Part shown: positions 25,109 through 34,114 of the stretch, one piece after another
Position numbering within the stretch: the stretch's first letter is position 1
How the letters are laid out: the number at the start of each line of letters is the position of its first letter
Source of the DNA: Aeromicrobium sp.
Lineage (GTDB): Bacteria; Actinomycetota; Actinomycetes; Propionibacteriales; Nocardioidaceae
Assembly: GCA_025965115.1 (NCBI GenBank)
Contig: JAOPXO010000097.1
Coordinates: forward strand, 1 to 42,075
DNA length: 42,075 bases
Direction of reading: 5' to 3'
Program-made: the position numbers and the translations under genes
The notes under the pieces: generated by a model
Databases searched by the model: none
What the model was told of the DNA's origin: nothing
Seen by the model: the letters and a program-made list of their open reading frames with translations, nothing else

Positions 25109-25889
25109 GCCCGGAATTTTTCCCGCTGTTGCCGGGGTAGAACGTGTGGCTCGCCGTGACGCCACCATCGACCGCAAACTCGCCACCGGTGGTGTAGCCG
25201 CTCTCGTCACTGGCGAGGTACACATACAACGGAGCGATGTCCTCGGGCGTTCCCACTCGCTCCAGCGGTATGCGGGTCGCTCCCCACTGCATCGCCGCAT
25301 CGCCGCCCTGCGCCTGGGTCATCGGGGTGTCGATCATGCCCGGGTGCACCGAGTTGACACGCACGTTGTGGGCGCCGAGCTCGACCGCGGCCGACTTGGT
25401 CATGCCGCGGATCGCGAACTTCGTGCCGGCGTAGCCCGTCAGCGATGCCATGCCCGCGAGTCCCTCGACCGAGGAGCAGTTGATGATCGAGCCCTCACGG
25501 TTTGCCTTCATCGCCGGCGCGACGGCCTGCATGCCGAAGAAGGTGCCCTTCATGTTGACGTTGATCAGCAGGTCGAGGTCTGACTCCGGCATCGTGTCGA
25601 CCTCGCCGAACCGGAGGATGCCCGCGTTGTTGACCAGGACGTTGACGTGGCCACCCAGCTGCGTCTCGGCGTCCTTGACCACGGCGGCCCAGGATGCCGG
25701 ATCGCTCACGTCGAGGTGGCTGAAGAACGCCGCTTCGCCCAGCTCGTCAGCCAGCACCTTGCCGTTGTCGTCGGCGACGTCGGCGATCACGACCTTGGCG
25801 CCCTCACGGACGAAGTGACGCGCGATGGCCGCGCCCTGGCCTTGGGCGCCGCCAGTGATGATGGCGCGCTTGCCCGTGAGACGTGACAT
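25104..25889 (-). CDS. Short-chain dehydrogenase/reductase, 3alpha/20beta-hydroxysteroid dehydrogenase-like
   Basis: TGGAQGQGAAIARHF, NNAG, S...YAGTKFA, VHPGMIDTPMT; resembles the FabG3/20beta-HSD group from memory. Confidence 0.85.
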   Translation of the reverse strand: MSRLTGKRAIITGGAQGQGAAIARHFVREGAKVVIADVADDNGKVLADELGEAAFFSHLDVSDPASWAAVVKDAETQLGGHVNVLVNNAGILRFGEVDTMPESDLDLLINVNMKGTFFGMQAVAPAMKANREGSIINCSSVEGLAGMASLTGYAGTKFAIRGMTKSAAVELGAHNVRVNSVHPGMIDTPMTQAQGGDAAMQWGATRIPLERVGTPEDIAPLYVYLASDESGYTTGGEFAVDGGVTASHTFYPGNSGKNSGR

Positions 25890-25919
25890 GTGGTTCTCCT
25901 AGACGTACGAGTGGGTGAG

Positions 25920-26813
25920 CTAGAGCGAAAGGATTGAGTCGGCCGCGAACGAGACCTCGGGGTCGCGGTCGGCGAAGAAGCCGCCGAGCGTCGTGTCGAG
26001 CTCCTCCGTCGACCAGAGGTCACCCTCGGTGTCGAAGCGGCGCTCGACCACCGGCGCGGCGAGCAGTGCCACCATCCCGCCGTAGACGACGAACACCTGA
26101 CCGCTGATGCGCGCGGCCGCCGGCGATGCGAGATAGGCGACCAATGGCGCCACGTGATCGGCGCTGTAGGGGTCGATTGCTTCGCCGGACTCATCGGCTC
26201 CGAACACGTCAGCCGTCATCGCCGTGCGTGCGCGGGGGCAGATCGCGTTGGCGCGTACACCGATGCGAGACAGCCCGCGAGCCGTCGACAAGGTGAGCGC
26301 GGTGATGCCGGCTTTTGCGGCGGCGTAGTTGGCCTGCCCGGGCGAGCCGGTGAGGAATGCTTCCGAGGCGGTGTTGATGACGCTCGCGTCGACAGGTGCG
26401 CCGGAGTCCTTCGCCACCTGCTTCCAGTGGGCTGCAGCATTGCGCGAAAGCAGGAAGTGTCCGCGCAGATGGATGCGGATGACCAGGTCGAACTCGTCGT
26501 CGGACATGTTGAACAGCATCCGGTCGCGGGTGACCCCGGCGTTGTTGACCACGATGTCGAGGGAGCCGAAGCTCTCCAGGGCGGTCTGCATGATCAGCTT
26601 GGCGGTCGATGCCTCGCCCACGTCACCGGCCGCGACGGCCACCTCGGCGCCGAGGGACTTGATCTCGTCGGCCGCTTCGTCGGCCGCCCCGGGCAGGTCG
26701 TTGAGCACCACGCGAGCTCCGGCACGTGCCAGTGCGACTGCCTCGGCGCGTCCGAGTCCGGCACCGGCCCCGGTGACAACAGCAACGCGGCCATCCAGAG
26801 ACGTATTGGTCAT
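25920..26813 (-). CDS. Short-chain dehydrogenase/reductase, Hsd4A (Rv3502c)-like
   Basis: VTGAGAGLGRAEAVALA, NNAGVTRDRMLFNMSDDEFD, YAAAKAGITALTLSTA; ATGA overlap with ferredoxin, as in the mce4-adjacent hsd4A-fdxD pair. Confidence 0.85.
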   Translation of the reverse strand: MTNTSLDGRVAVVTGAGAGLGRAEAVALARAGARVVLNDLPGAADEAADEIKSLGAEVAVAAGDVGEASTAKLIMQTALESFGSLDIVVNNAGVTRDRMLFNMSDDEFDLVIRIHLRGHFLLSRNAAAHWKQVAKDSGAPVDASVINTASEAFLTGSPGQANYAAAKAGITALTLSTARGLSRIGVRANAICPRARTAMTADVFGADESGEAIDPYSADHVAPLVAYLASPAAARISGQVFVVYGGMVALLAAPVVERRFDTEGDLWSTEELDTTLGGFFADRDPEVSFAADSILSL

Positions 26814-27013
26814 GCGTCTTCCACGATGCGCAGGGCCGACTTGGGACAGGCGGCAACGGCCTGCGTCACACGTGCGCGGTTCTCGTCGGTCACCGTCGGG
26901 TCCTCGACCTGCAGGTTGTCGTCGTCATCGAGAGCGAACACATCCGGTGCCAACGCCTCGCACAAGGCATTCGCCTCACATACGTCGTAGTCGACCTCAA
27001 CCCTTGCCATCAC
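26810..27013 (-). CDS. fdxD: Ferredoxin, FdxD (Rv3503c)-like, 3Fe-4S type
   Basis: VDYDVCEANALCEALAPDVF...AVAACPKSALRI Cys pattern. Confidence 0.88.
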   Translation of the reverse strand: MMARVEVDYDVCEANALCEALAPDVFALDDDDNLQVEDPTVTDENRARVTQAVAACPKSALRIVEDA

Positions 27014-27041
27014 AGACCAGCCCTCTCGCTTCCGGAGTCCA

Positions 27042-27063
27042 AGACTAGAACGTGTTCTAGTCT
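27042..27063. promoter_or_regulatory. KstR-like operator upstream of fdxD-SDR-SDR
   Basis: AGACTAGAAC-GT-GTTCTAGTCT is a perfect 10+10 inverted repeat containing TAGAACGTGTTCTA, matching TNNAACNNGTTNNA. Confidence 0.85.
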
Positions 27064-27868
27064 AGCCCAGCGCGGTCAGTTTGGACATGGCCCAGTCACC
27101 GTCGCCTCGGGTCAAGATGATGACCAGGCTGTTGCGGGTGAGCTGCGACGCCGCCTTCTTGCCAGTGCCGACTGTTGTCGTCTGATTGACGAACACCAGC
27201 ACCTTGGCCTTGTGCTCGGTCGCGCTGATGATTGCCGAGGACACCGCGACCGCCTGAAGCACAATCTTGTTCTTGGTCGTGTTGGCCCGGACCTGCGTCA
27301 TGGTGGCGTCGTACTCCTTGCGGAATGACGGCGTCATCCGCGCACGGGCAACCTGCATGTCATTGGCCAGGGACTTGTAGTCGTAGGACAGCGTGCGCTG
27401 GGTCAGGTCCGCAGCCGTGACCAGCACTTCGTTGCGGGCGTCGTCGCCGACGAGGGATCCGCTCGCCACCGTCGACGACCCGTGGTCCGCGCGCCACCAC
27501 AGGCCTCCGACTCCGGCACCTGCGAAGAGAACGAGAACTGCCAGCACGATCGTCAGCCGATTGCGCACCCACGACCACGCGGCAAGGACCGGCGAGACTG
27601 CTGGGCCGGTCTCCTCCGCAGTCTCTTCGACCGCCGCCTCAGGCTCGGGTTGAGGCTTGGGGGCCGGCTTGGACTTGCCGGCCGGCTTCGGCGCTGGTGG
27701 GGGCTTTGGCTGGGATACGGGTTCGGGTTTGGCCTCGGCCTCGGTCTCGGTCTCCGGCTGGACCAGCGGAGTGACCTCGGAGTGGCAGAACCGGCAGCGG
27801 ATGGCAACGGCCTTGATGTTCTCCCCGCAGAACGGGCATACGCGTTCGTCACGCTTCAGCTTCGCCAT
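27062..27868 (-). CDS. Mce-associated membrane protein with N-terminal zinc ribbon
   Basis: CPFCGENIKAVAIRCRFC double CxxC, Glu/Pro/Lys-rich linker, TM (IVLAVLVLFAGAGVGGLWW), Mas-like C-terminus; follows the first Mas gene after 3 nt. Confidence 0.75.
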   Translation of the reverse strand: MAKLKRDERVCPFCGENIKAVAIRCRFCHSEVTPLVQPETETEAEAKPEPVSQPKPPPAPKPAGKSKPAPKPQPEPEAAVEETAEETGPAVSPVLAAWSWVRNRLTIVLAVLVLFAGAGVGGLWWRADHGSSTVASGSLVGDDARNEVLVTAADLTQRTLSYDYKSLANDMQVARARMTPSFRKEYDATMTQVRANTTKNKIVLQAVAVSSAIISATEHKAKVLVFVNQTTTVGTGKKAASQLTRNSLVIILTRGDGDWAMSKLTALG

Positions 27869-27871
27869 GCC

Positions 27872-28378
27872 TCAGCCCACGAACTCGAGTTGGGAGACCA
27901 GCCAGCGGCTGCCCTCTTTGGCCATCGTCAGCTTGATCCGCCAGGACCGGTCCTGGACCTTGCCCTTCGTGCCCTTGTTCTGCACCTTGCTGCCGGCCGC
28001 CACGAAGACCGATGCCGAATCGGAATCGACCTCGCTCAGCCCGATCTGGTCGACGTGCCCCTTGGAGATCGACTCCTGGCTGGTCGCAGCTTCCTTCAGG
28101 GACTTCAGGGATGACTGGTACTGCTTCTTGAAGGTGCCTGTCGCGCCATCAAGCACCCGGGCGGTCAACGGACCCATCTTGGTGTGGTCGATCGCCAGGA
28201 ACGCCAAGGTTTCCGCGCGCGCCGCCGTGGTGATGTCGGCGTACTCCTGGGCCTTGCGCTCGGCGGGCGTGCTGCCTGGTGCGGCCCCGCTGCCCTGCAC
28301 GGCGAAGACCACCAACCAGCCGATCAGGACCACGAGGATCACGGCGAGCACCGTGTTCGTCACGGACGTCCGATTCAC
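27872..28378 (-). CDS. Mce-associated membrane protein
   Basis: N-terminal TM TVLAVILVVLIGWLVVFAV, soluble C-terminus ending WRIKLTMAKEGSRWLVSQLEFVG; GTG start overlaps mceF stop. Confidence 0.8.
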   Translation of the reverse strand: MNRTSVTNTVLAVILVVLIGWLVVFAVQGSGAAPGSTPAERKAQEYADITTAARAETLAFLAIDHTKMGPLTARVLDGATGTFKKQYQSSLKSLKEAATSQESISKGHVDQIGLSEVDSDSASVFVAAGSKVQNKGTKGKVQDRSWRIKLTMAKEGSRWLVSQLEFVG

Positions 28379-29496
28379 TTGGCTCCTTCTGGCAGCGGGA
28401 TGGTGGCTGGCGCGTACTTCATCCCACGCATGTTGATCGGCGCCCCGGACGAGCACTCGGCGGGATAGTACGGCAGGAAGGTCTCGTCTGAAGGCGGTCG
28501 CCACTGTCCCGGTGGAAGATACCCGGCCGTGCAAGCAGCGGGGATCTCGTTGAGGTTGAGGTTGACTCGTCCGAACTTCTGGACGCCCGGGGTGAGCGCC
28601 GAAGGACCGGCAGCAATCAGGCGCGGGAATGTCACCAGCAGCTGCTCGAGCGCCGGCAGTCGCTCGTCAAGGACATCGGTCACGCTCACCAGGTGCAGGA
28701 GGAACGGCGGCAGCGAGGTGCGCAGCGTGTGGACCAGGGTGATCAGCTCGTCAGCCGCGGGACCGGCTTCGTTGAGCACCTTGCGAATGTTGGCGTCCGA
28801 CGAGGCCAGGGTGCCGGTCACCGCAGCGAGGTCGCTGGCGAAGGAACGGATGTTCGCGGAGTTGTCCTGCTGGGTCTGCAGCACCGTCAGGGCGTTGTTC
28901 AGCAAGGCAACGGTCTCCGGCTCGTTCTCCCGGGCGGCCTGGATGAACTCCTGCGTGCTGTCGACCATCGAGCGCAGAGGTGTGCCGTTGTCGCGGAACA
29001 TGTTGCCGAGCTCGGTGACCACGGTGCTCAACGCGGAACCGTCGAGGCTCGAGACGAACCGGCTGAGGTCCTGCAGGAGCACGTCCTCCCCGACCGGGAG
29101 GCTGTCCTTGGTGCCGTGGACGGTGTCACCGTCCCGCAACATCGGCCCCTGTTTGGAGGGCGGCTCGAAGGAGATGTACTGCTCACCCACAACGCTGAGG
29201 TCGTAGACGAACACCGGAGAGTCCTTCGGCACCTTGGTGTCCTGCTTCAGGGCGAGGTCCACCCGCAGGCCCTTGCCGTCGACGGTCATGTTCGACACCT
29301 TGCCGATCTTCACGCCGCGGTAGGTCACCTCGCTCCCCTCGTAGAGCCCGCCTGAGGCGGGAAGGACGACGTGCACGGTGTAGCCACGCCCGAGGACCTG
29401 ATCGACGAATCCGAGATAGGACGCACCGACGTAGATCATGCCCAGCGCACTCAGGAGTACGAAGGCGACCAACCTGACCTTGATTCCGCGCCTCAT
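28375..29496 (-). CDS. mce4F: Mce family protein, MceF position (Mce4F-like)
   Basis: YTVHVVLPASGGLYEGSEVTYRGVKIGKV MlaD/MCE domain; sixth mce gene. Confidence 0.88.
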   Translation of the reverse strand: MRRGIKVRLVAFVLLSALGMIYVGASYLGFVDQVLGRGYTVHVVLPASGGLYEGSEVTYRGVKIGKVSNMTVDGKGLRVDLALKQDTKVPKDSPVFVYDLSVVGEQYISFEPPSKQGPMLRDGDTVHGTKDSLPVGEDVLLQDLSRFVSSLDGSALSTVVTELGNMFRDNGTPLRSMVDSTQEFIQAARENEPETVALLNNALTVLQTQQDNSANIRSFASDLAAVTGTLASSDANIRKVLNEAGPAADELITLVHTLRTSLPPFLLHLVSVTDVLDERLPALEQLLVTFPRLIAAGPSALTPGVQKFGRVNLNLNEIPAACTAGYLPPGQWRPPSDETFLPYYPAECSSGAPINMRGMKYAPATIPLPEGAK

Positions 29497-30794
29497 GGCG
29501 ACCCACCTCCCAAGAGACCGCCGATGAGCTGAAGCAGACCGTTTGACCCGGTGGCTCCCCCACCAGAACCCGTGGACGGTGTCGGAGTGGTCGGGGTGGT
29601 CGGAGTCGTTGCCCCGAGGCCCTTGCTGGCCCGGTCGAGGGCGGCGGATATGTCGGCGACATTGTTGTTGGCACACAGCGGCAACGAGGCGAGCAATGAG
29701 CAGATCTGGTTGATCGCGTCGCCGGCCGGCGAGCAGATCGGCGCGGTCGGGAGCCCACGACACAGCGTGACGAGCTGCGGCAACGTTGTCGGAAGCAGTC
29801 CGCCCTCGCTGATCGGGGTCAGCTTGATCTGCATCTTGAAGATCACGTTGGCGAAGTCACCGTGAATCGCATCCGCGGCGTCGATCGGGAACGGGTAGCT
29901 GGCCGCTGCGACCAAGCCTGGGACCAGCTCGTCCCCGGTGTCGGAGAGCTTGCGGAGCACTGGCTCGAGATGACGCAGCTCGGCAATCAGGTCGTCCTTG
30001 GTCTCATTGACCACGCGGGTGCCGACCACTCCGAGCTTGTCCAGCTGCGACAGCATCGTGACAAGCTTGGTGTGCTCATCTCGCAGTACGTCGATCGCGG
30101 GACCGGCCGCATCCAGCGCATCGCCGATGGTGCCCTTCTCGGTCACCAGCGTCTTGCTCAGCCCGTTGATCGAGTCCATCGCCTGGATGATGTCTCCCTT
30201 CTGGGAGTTGAGCGTGCTGACCAGGGTGTTGAGCTGCGGGAGTACGTCGCGGATCTTGTCGGTGCGACCGTCCATCATCGCGTTGAGCTCTTTGGTGATC
30301 GTCTGGATCTGTCCGATGCCGCCACCGGTCAGCACGAACGACAACGCACCGAGGACTTCTTCGACCTCGGGATTGCGACCAGTGCTGGCCATCGGGATCA
30401 CATCACCGGGGCCGAGGCGTCCGGTGCTCTTGGCGGCCCCACCCGTGGGCGGCGACAGGGCGATGAACTTCTCGCCCAGCAGGCTCGTCTGTTGGATCTC
30501 GGCCACGGCATTGTCAGGGAGTACGACGTTGTCGCGGATCAGCATCTTGATCCGGGCGTGCCAGCCGACCCGGGTGACCGACTCGACCTGGCCGATCGGC
30601 ACATCGCCCACCATCACCGACGAGCGCGGGGCGACGTTGAGCGCGTCGGAGAAGTCGGCGCTGACCTCGAATCCATCGCCCTTGCTCACCTTGTTGCCGG
30701 GCAGCGGCAGGTCGTAGATGCCTGAGAACCCGCAGCCGCTCACGAGAAGCGCGCCGATCAGACCGACCGTCATACGCAACCAGAGGCGCTTCAC
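29493..30794 (-). CDS. mce4E: Mce family lipoprotein, MceE position (Mce4E/LprN-like)
   Basis: LLVSGCGFSG lipobox; FEVSADFSDALNVAPRSSVMVGDVPIGQV MCE domain. Confidence 0.9.
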   Translation of the reverse strand: MKRLWLRMTVGLIGALLVSGCGFSGIYDLPLPGNKVSKGDGFEVSADFSDALNVAPRSSVMVGDVPIGQVESVTRVGWHARIKMLIRDNVVLPDNAVAEIQQTSLLGEKFIALSPPTGGAAKSTGRLGPGDVIPMASTGRNPEVEEVLGALSFVLTGGGIGQIQTITKELNAMMDGRTDKIRDVLPQLNTLVSTLNSQKGDIIQAMDSINGLSKTLVTEKGTIGDALDAAGPAIDVLRDEHTKLVTMLSQLDKLGVVGTRVVNETKDDLIAELRHLEPVLRKLSDTGDELVPGLVAAASYPFPIDAADAIHGDFANVIFKMQIKLTPISEGGLLPTTLPQLVTLCRGLPTAPICSPAGDAINQICSLLASLPLCANNNVADISAALDRASKGLGATTPTTPTTPTPSTGSGGGATGSNGLLQLIGGLLGGGSP

Positions 30795-31990
30795 TTGCCA
30801 CCACCCCCCAGAAGGGCCAGCAGCGCGGGCAATCCGGTCTTGGTGCCCGTCGAGGCGCCGTTCGAGCCGTCGGTGGGCGTCGGGGTCGTCGTCGGCGCAG
30901 CGGACTTCGCACTGGCTGCACTGCCCGATGTCGCCGGAAGCAGCGGCGCGAACAGCTTCGTGATGATGTCGCAGACCGACTGCGGCACGCCATCATTGAC
31001 CAGGGTCTGACAGATGAACTGGTCAGGGCGGAACTGGATGCCCGGCGTGATCTGCACGCGGGAGCCGAAGGTGCCCGTGCTGGACTCGAAGGACTCCGCG
31101 AGGTTGCCCATCGCCAAGGGACCCTTCTGGACGACCAGGCCGAGCGCGTCCTTCTGCTTGTCCACGCGGTTGAGCAGGCTGCTCAGCAGGTCTACGTCCT
31201 TGCCGAGAGTTGCCTGGTTGTCGTGCACGAAGCCCTTCACGCTTCCGAGCACCTTGGCCAGGGAGGCCAGCACCTGCTGGAGCTCGTCGCGCTCGCCGGC
31301 GAACTGCGAAGACACCGAGGTGAGCTCCTTGACGAAGGTCTGGACCGTGGTGTCGTTCGCCGCCAGGGTGTCGGTGATCTCGGCGAGCGAGCGTACGTTG
31401 TCGAACAGCGGGCCACGGTTGCTCGCGAACACATCGGCTGCCGCAGAAAGATTGCGGATCGTCTTCGACCCGAGAGCGCCATTGCCATCAAGGGCCTTCG
31501 CGCCGGCAGTGAGCAGATTGTTCAGCGAACCGCTGGTGCTGCCGGACTTCGGGCCGATCGTCGTCGCCAGCTGGTCGAGTGACTTGAACATCCGGTCCAG
31601 CTCAATCGGCGTCTGCGTGCGATCAATTGGTATGTCGGCGCCGCTCTTCATAACTGGTCCGGAGCCGTACGCCGGGAACAGCTGGACGTAGCGGTCCGAC
31701 ACGAGTGTCGGCGTCACGACTGCCGCCTTGGCATCGGCCGGCACCTTGTAGCTGCTGTCGTACTTCATCTCCACGCGGACGCTGTTGCCGTCCGGCACGA
31801 CGGCGGTCACCTTGCCGACGTGTACGCCCATCACTCTGAGGTCGGTCCCGGGATAGACCCCGACCGCACGATCGAAGTGTGCAGTGACGGTGCGAGATCC
31901 TCCACCCGGGAAGATCAGGAACGCCAGCACGAGCAGCACCACTGGCACGGCGGCCAGCAGCAACTGTGTCCTTCTGCTCCAGCCGGTCAC
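30791..31990 (-). CDS. mce4D: Mce family protein, MceD position
   Basis: TVTAHFDRAVGVYPGTDLRVMGVHVGKV MCE domain; GTG start overlaps mceC stop. Confidence 0.88.
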   Translation of the reverse strand: MTGWSRRTQLLLAAVPVVLLVLAFLIFPGGGSRTVTAHFDRAVGVYPGTDLRVMGVHVGKVTAVVPDGNSVRVEMKYDSSYKVPADAKAAVVTPTLVSDRYVQLFPAYGSGPVMKSGADIPIDRTQTPIELDRMFKSLDQLATTIGPKSGSTSGSLNNLLTAGAKALDGNGALGSKTIRNLSAAADVFASNRGPLFDNVRSLAEITDTLAANDTTVQTFVKELTSVSSQFAGERDELQQVLASLAKVLGSVKGFVHDNQATLGKDVDLLSSLLNRVDKQKDALGLVVQKGPLAMGNLAESFESSTGTFGSRVQITPGIQFRPDQFICQTLVNDGVPQSVCDIITKLFAPLLPATSGSAASAKSAAPTTTPTPTDGSNGASTGTKTGLPALLALLGGGGK

Positions 31991-32973
31991 TGGCCACCCC
32001 CGGGCTTGGTGGGCAGGAACTCGCCGGTGAAGACACCGGTGATGTTGGGGACGTAGGCGTCGAACCACGGACCGCTGCCGACGATGTTGCCGAGGATGTT
32101 GACGTACGGCCCGTAGTTGTGGATCAGCGTCTCGATCTGGTCCTCCCGGGCGTGCAGGAAGCCCAGCACGTCTTGGAGCTTGTCGAGCGTGGGGCGGAGC
32201 TGCTTCTGGTTGTCATCGACAACGCCTTGAAGCTGGACCGCCAGCTGGTTGGCGTTGACCAGGAGCTCATGGATCGTCTGCTTGCGCGCCTGGAGCTCCT
32301 CGAAGATCAGATTGGCCTTCTTCATCAGCTCGACGAGATCGCCCTTGCGCTCGTCGAGGAGCGTCGTGACGGTGCGCGAACGCTTCAACAGCGACTCGAT
32401 GCCCTCGTCGCGGGAGGCGATGGTGTTCGAGAGGCGGGACAGGCCGGTGAAGCTCGAGCGGACCTCGGGGGCAGCCGAGTTCACGGTCTGCGCCAACGTG
32501 TCCAACGCTTTCGTGAGATCGGCCTTGTTGGTCTGCTCCGTCTGCGTCGTCAGCTCGCCCAGCGTGCTGACGATGTCGAAATTGACGTCCACGCGGTTGA
32601 GCGGGATCGTGGCGCCGCCGTGGAGGGTCCCGCTGCCCTTTGGCGTGAGGTTCAGGAACTTCTCGCCAAGCAGGCTCTTGACCTCGACGCTGGCCCTGGT
32701 CGAGCTGCCGAGGCTTGCACCCTTGACGTCGAAATCGGCGATCACGCGCTTGGTGCCGATCCGCAGCTTGTTGACCCTGCCCACCCGGATGCCGGCAACC
32801 TGGACGTCGCTTCCGACGCGCAGGCCGCTGGCATCGCTCAGCTCCGCGTGATAGGTGGTGCCCCGGAAGCCGGGGAATTTCTGCAGGTTGAACGACGCCA
32901 CCATGACGAACAGCAGCAGCGCCAACGAGATGGCGCCCAACCGGAGAATCTGAGGCTCGCGACGATCAGACAT
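31987..32973 (-). CDS. mce4C: Mce family protein, MceC position
   Basis: TYHAELSDASGLRVGSDVQVAGIRVGRV MCE domain. Confidence 0.88.
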   Translation of the reverse strand: MSDRREPQILRLGAISLALLLFVMVASFNLQKFPGFRGTTYHAELSDASGLRVGSDVQVAGIRVGRVNKLRIGTKRVIADFDVKGASLGSSTRASVEVKSLLGEKFLNLTPKGSGTLHGGATIPLNRVDVNFDIVSTLGELTTQTEQTNKADLTKALDTLAQTVNSAAPEVRSSFTGLSRLSNTIASRDEGIESLLKRSRTVTTLLDERKGDLVELMKKANLIFEELQARKQTIHELLVNANQLAVQLQGVVDDNQKQLRPTLDKLQDVLGFLHAREDQIETLIHNYGPYVNILGNIVGSGPWFDAYVPNITGVFTGEFLPTKPGGGQ

Positions 32974-34040
32974 CACTGACACCTCTTTGCCTGGCTGTAC
33001 AACGTGAAGTCCGACATTGCGGCCTGCACGTTTGCCGGCAGTGCATCCATCAGCGCGCTGGGCAACACCACGCCGCCGTGGAACTCACAGAGGTAATAGT
33101 TGTACCAAGAGCCGTACACCCCGATGCGGGTCTGCTTGGCGAGCATCGACGGGAGCAGGTCGAGCGTGTGGTCCAGGTATGCCTTGTTCTGCGGCTTCGC
33201 GAGGATCGTGAAGAGCCGGCGCAGCTGGGCGACGTCATTCTTCAGCAGCGGTCGACCCTGGGTCAGCAGGTCGGCGACCGACTGGGTCACATTGGAGATG
33301 CTGGTCAGCGACGAACCAATCACCTTCCGGTCCTTCGACAGGTCACCGAACCACGACTTCAGGCTGACGAGGAGCTGGTCGAGCTGCTTGTGGTGATCGG
33401 CGACGGTCCCCATCAGCGTGCTCAGGTTGGTGATGACCTCGCCGATGAGCTCGTCGCGATCGGCCAGGGTGCTGGTGAGCGAGGCGGTGTTGGCCAGCAG
33501 CTGCTGCACCGTGCCGCCCTCTCCCTGGAGCACACGTACGAGGTTGAGTGACAGCTTGTTGACGTCGGCCGGGCGCAAGGCGGCGAACAGTGGTTGGAAT
33601 CCGTTGAACAGCGCGGTCAGGTTGAGGGCAGGCGTCGTGCGTGAGAGGGGGAGGGTGGCGCCGGGAGCCAGCCGCGGCGCTCCTTGCGTGCCCTGCTCCA
33701 GCGACATGTACCGGGCGCCGATCAGGTTGAGGAACCGGATGCTCGCCGAGGACTCCCGGGTGAGCGGAACGTCGTTCTTGACCTTGAACGTCACCATGGC
33801 GTGGTCGCGCTGGTAGATCTTGACCCCTTTGACCTCGCCGACCACGACACCGGCGATCCGGACGTCGTCGCCCGATTTCACCTCCGAGGCGCTCGTGAAG
33901 ATCGCTTTGTACTCGGTCTGGGACCCCTGACCGGAGCCGCCCATGATGATGAAGAGCATGCCGGTCACCAGGACCGAGACGACCGTGAAGATGACGAGCT
34001 TGATCGCCGCGAGGGTGAACGTCGTGTCGCGGGTGCTCAT
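32973..34040 (-). CDS. mce4B: Mce family protein, MceB position
   Basis: EYKAIFTSASEVKSGDDVRIAGVVVGEV MCE domain; GGAGGT upstream of ATG. Confidence 0.88.
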   Translation of the reverse strand: MSTRDTTFTLAAIKLVIFTVVSVLVTGMLFIIMGGSGQGSQTEYKAIFTSASEVKSGDDVRIAGVVVGEVKGVKIYQRDHAMVTFKVKNDVPLTRESSASIRFLNLIGARYMSLEQGTQGAPRLAPGATLPLSRTTPALNLTALFNGFQPLFAALRPADVNKLSLNLVRVLQGEGGTVQQLLANTASLTSTLADRDELIGEVITNLSTLMGTVADHHKQLDQLLVSLKSWFGDLSKDRKVIGSSLTSISNVTQSVADLLTQGRPLLKNDVAQLRRLFTILAKPQNKAYLDHTLDLLPSMLAKQTRIGVYGSWYNYYLCEFHGGVVLPSALMDALPANVQAAMSDFTLYSQAKRCQ

Positions 34041-34114
34041 GCCGCCACCTCCGTGAAGAGGCAACGGTACGAAGGCATCGTCATGAGGGGCTTTCGGTTC
34101 GCTCGCTCGCTCAT
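34037..34114 (-). CDS. 25-aa micro-ORF coupled between mceA and mceB (hypothetical)
   Basis: MSERANRKPLMTMPSYRCLFTEVAA; ATGA overlap with mceA stop at 5' end and with mceB start at 3' end. Confidence 0.4.
   Translation of the reverse strand: MSERANRKPLMTMPSYRCLFTEVAA

Noticed and set aside
31966-33551. Plus-strand ORFs opposite mce genes
   Set aside because: Reverse-complement artefacts of Mce coding sequence.
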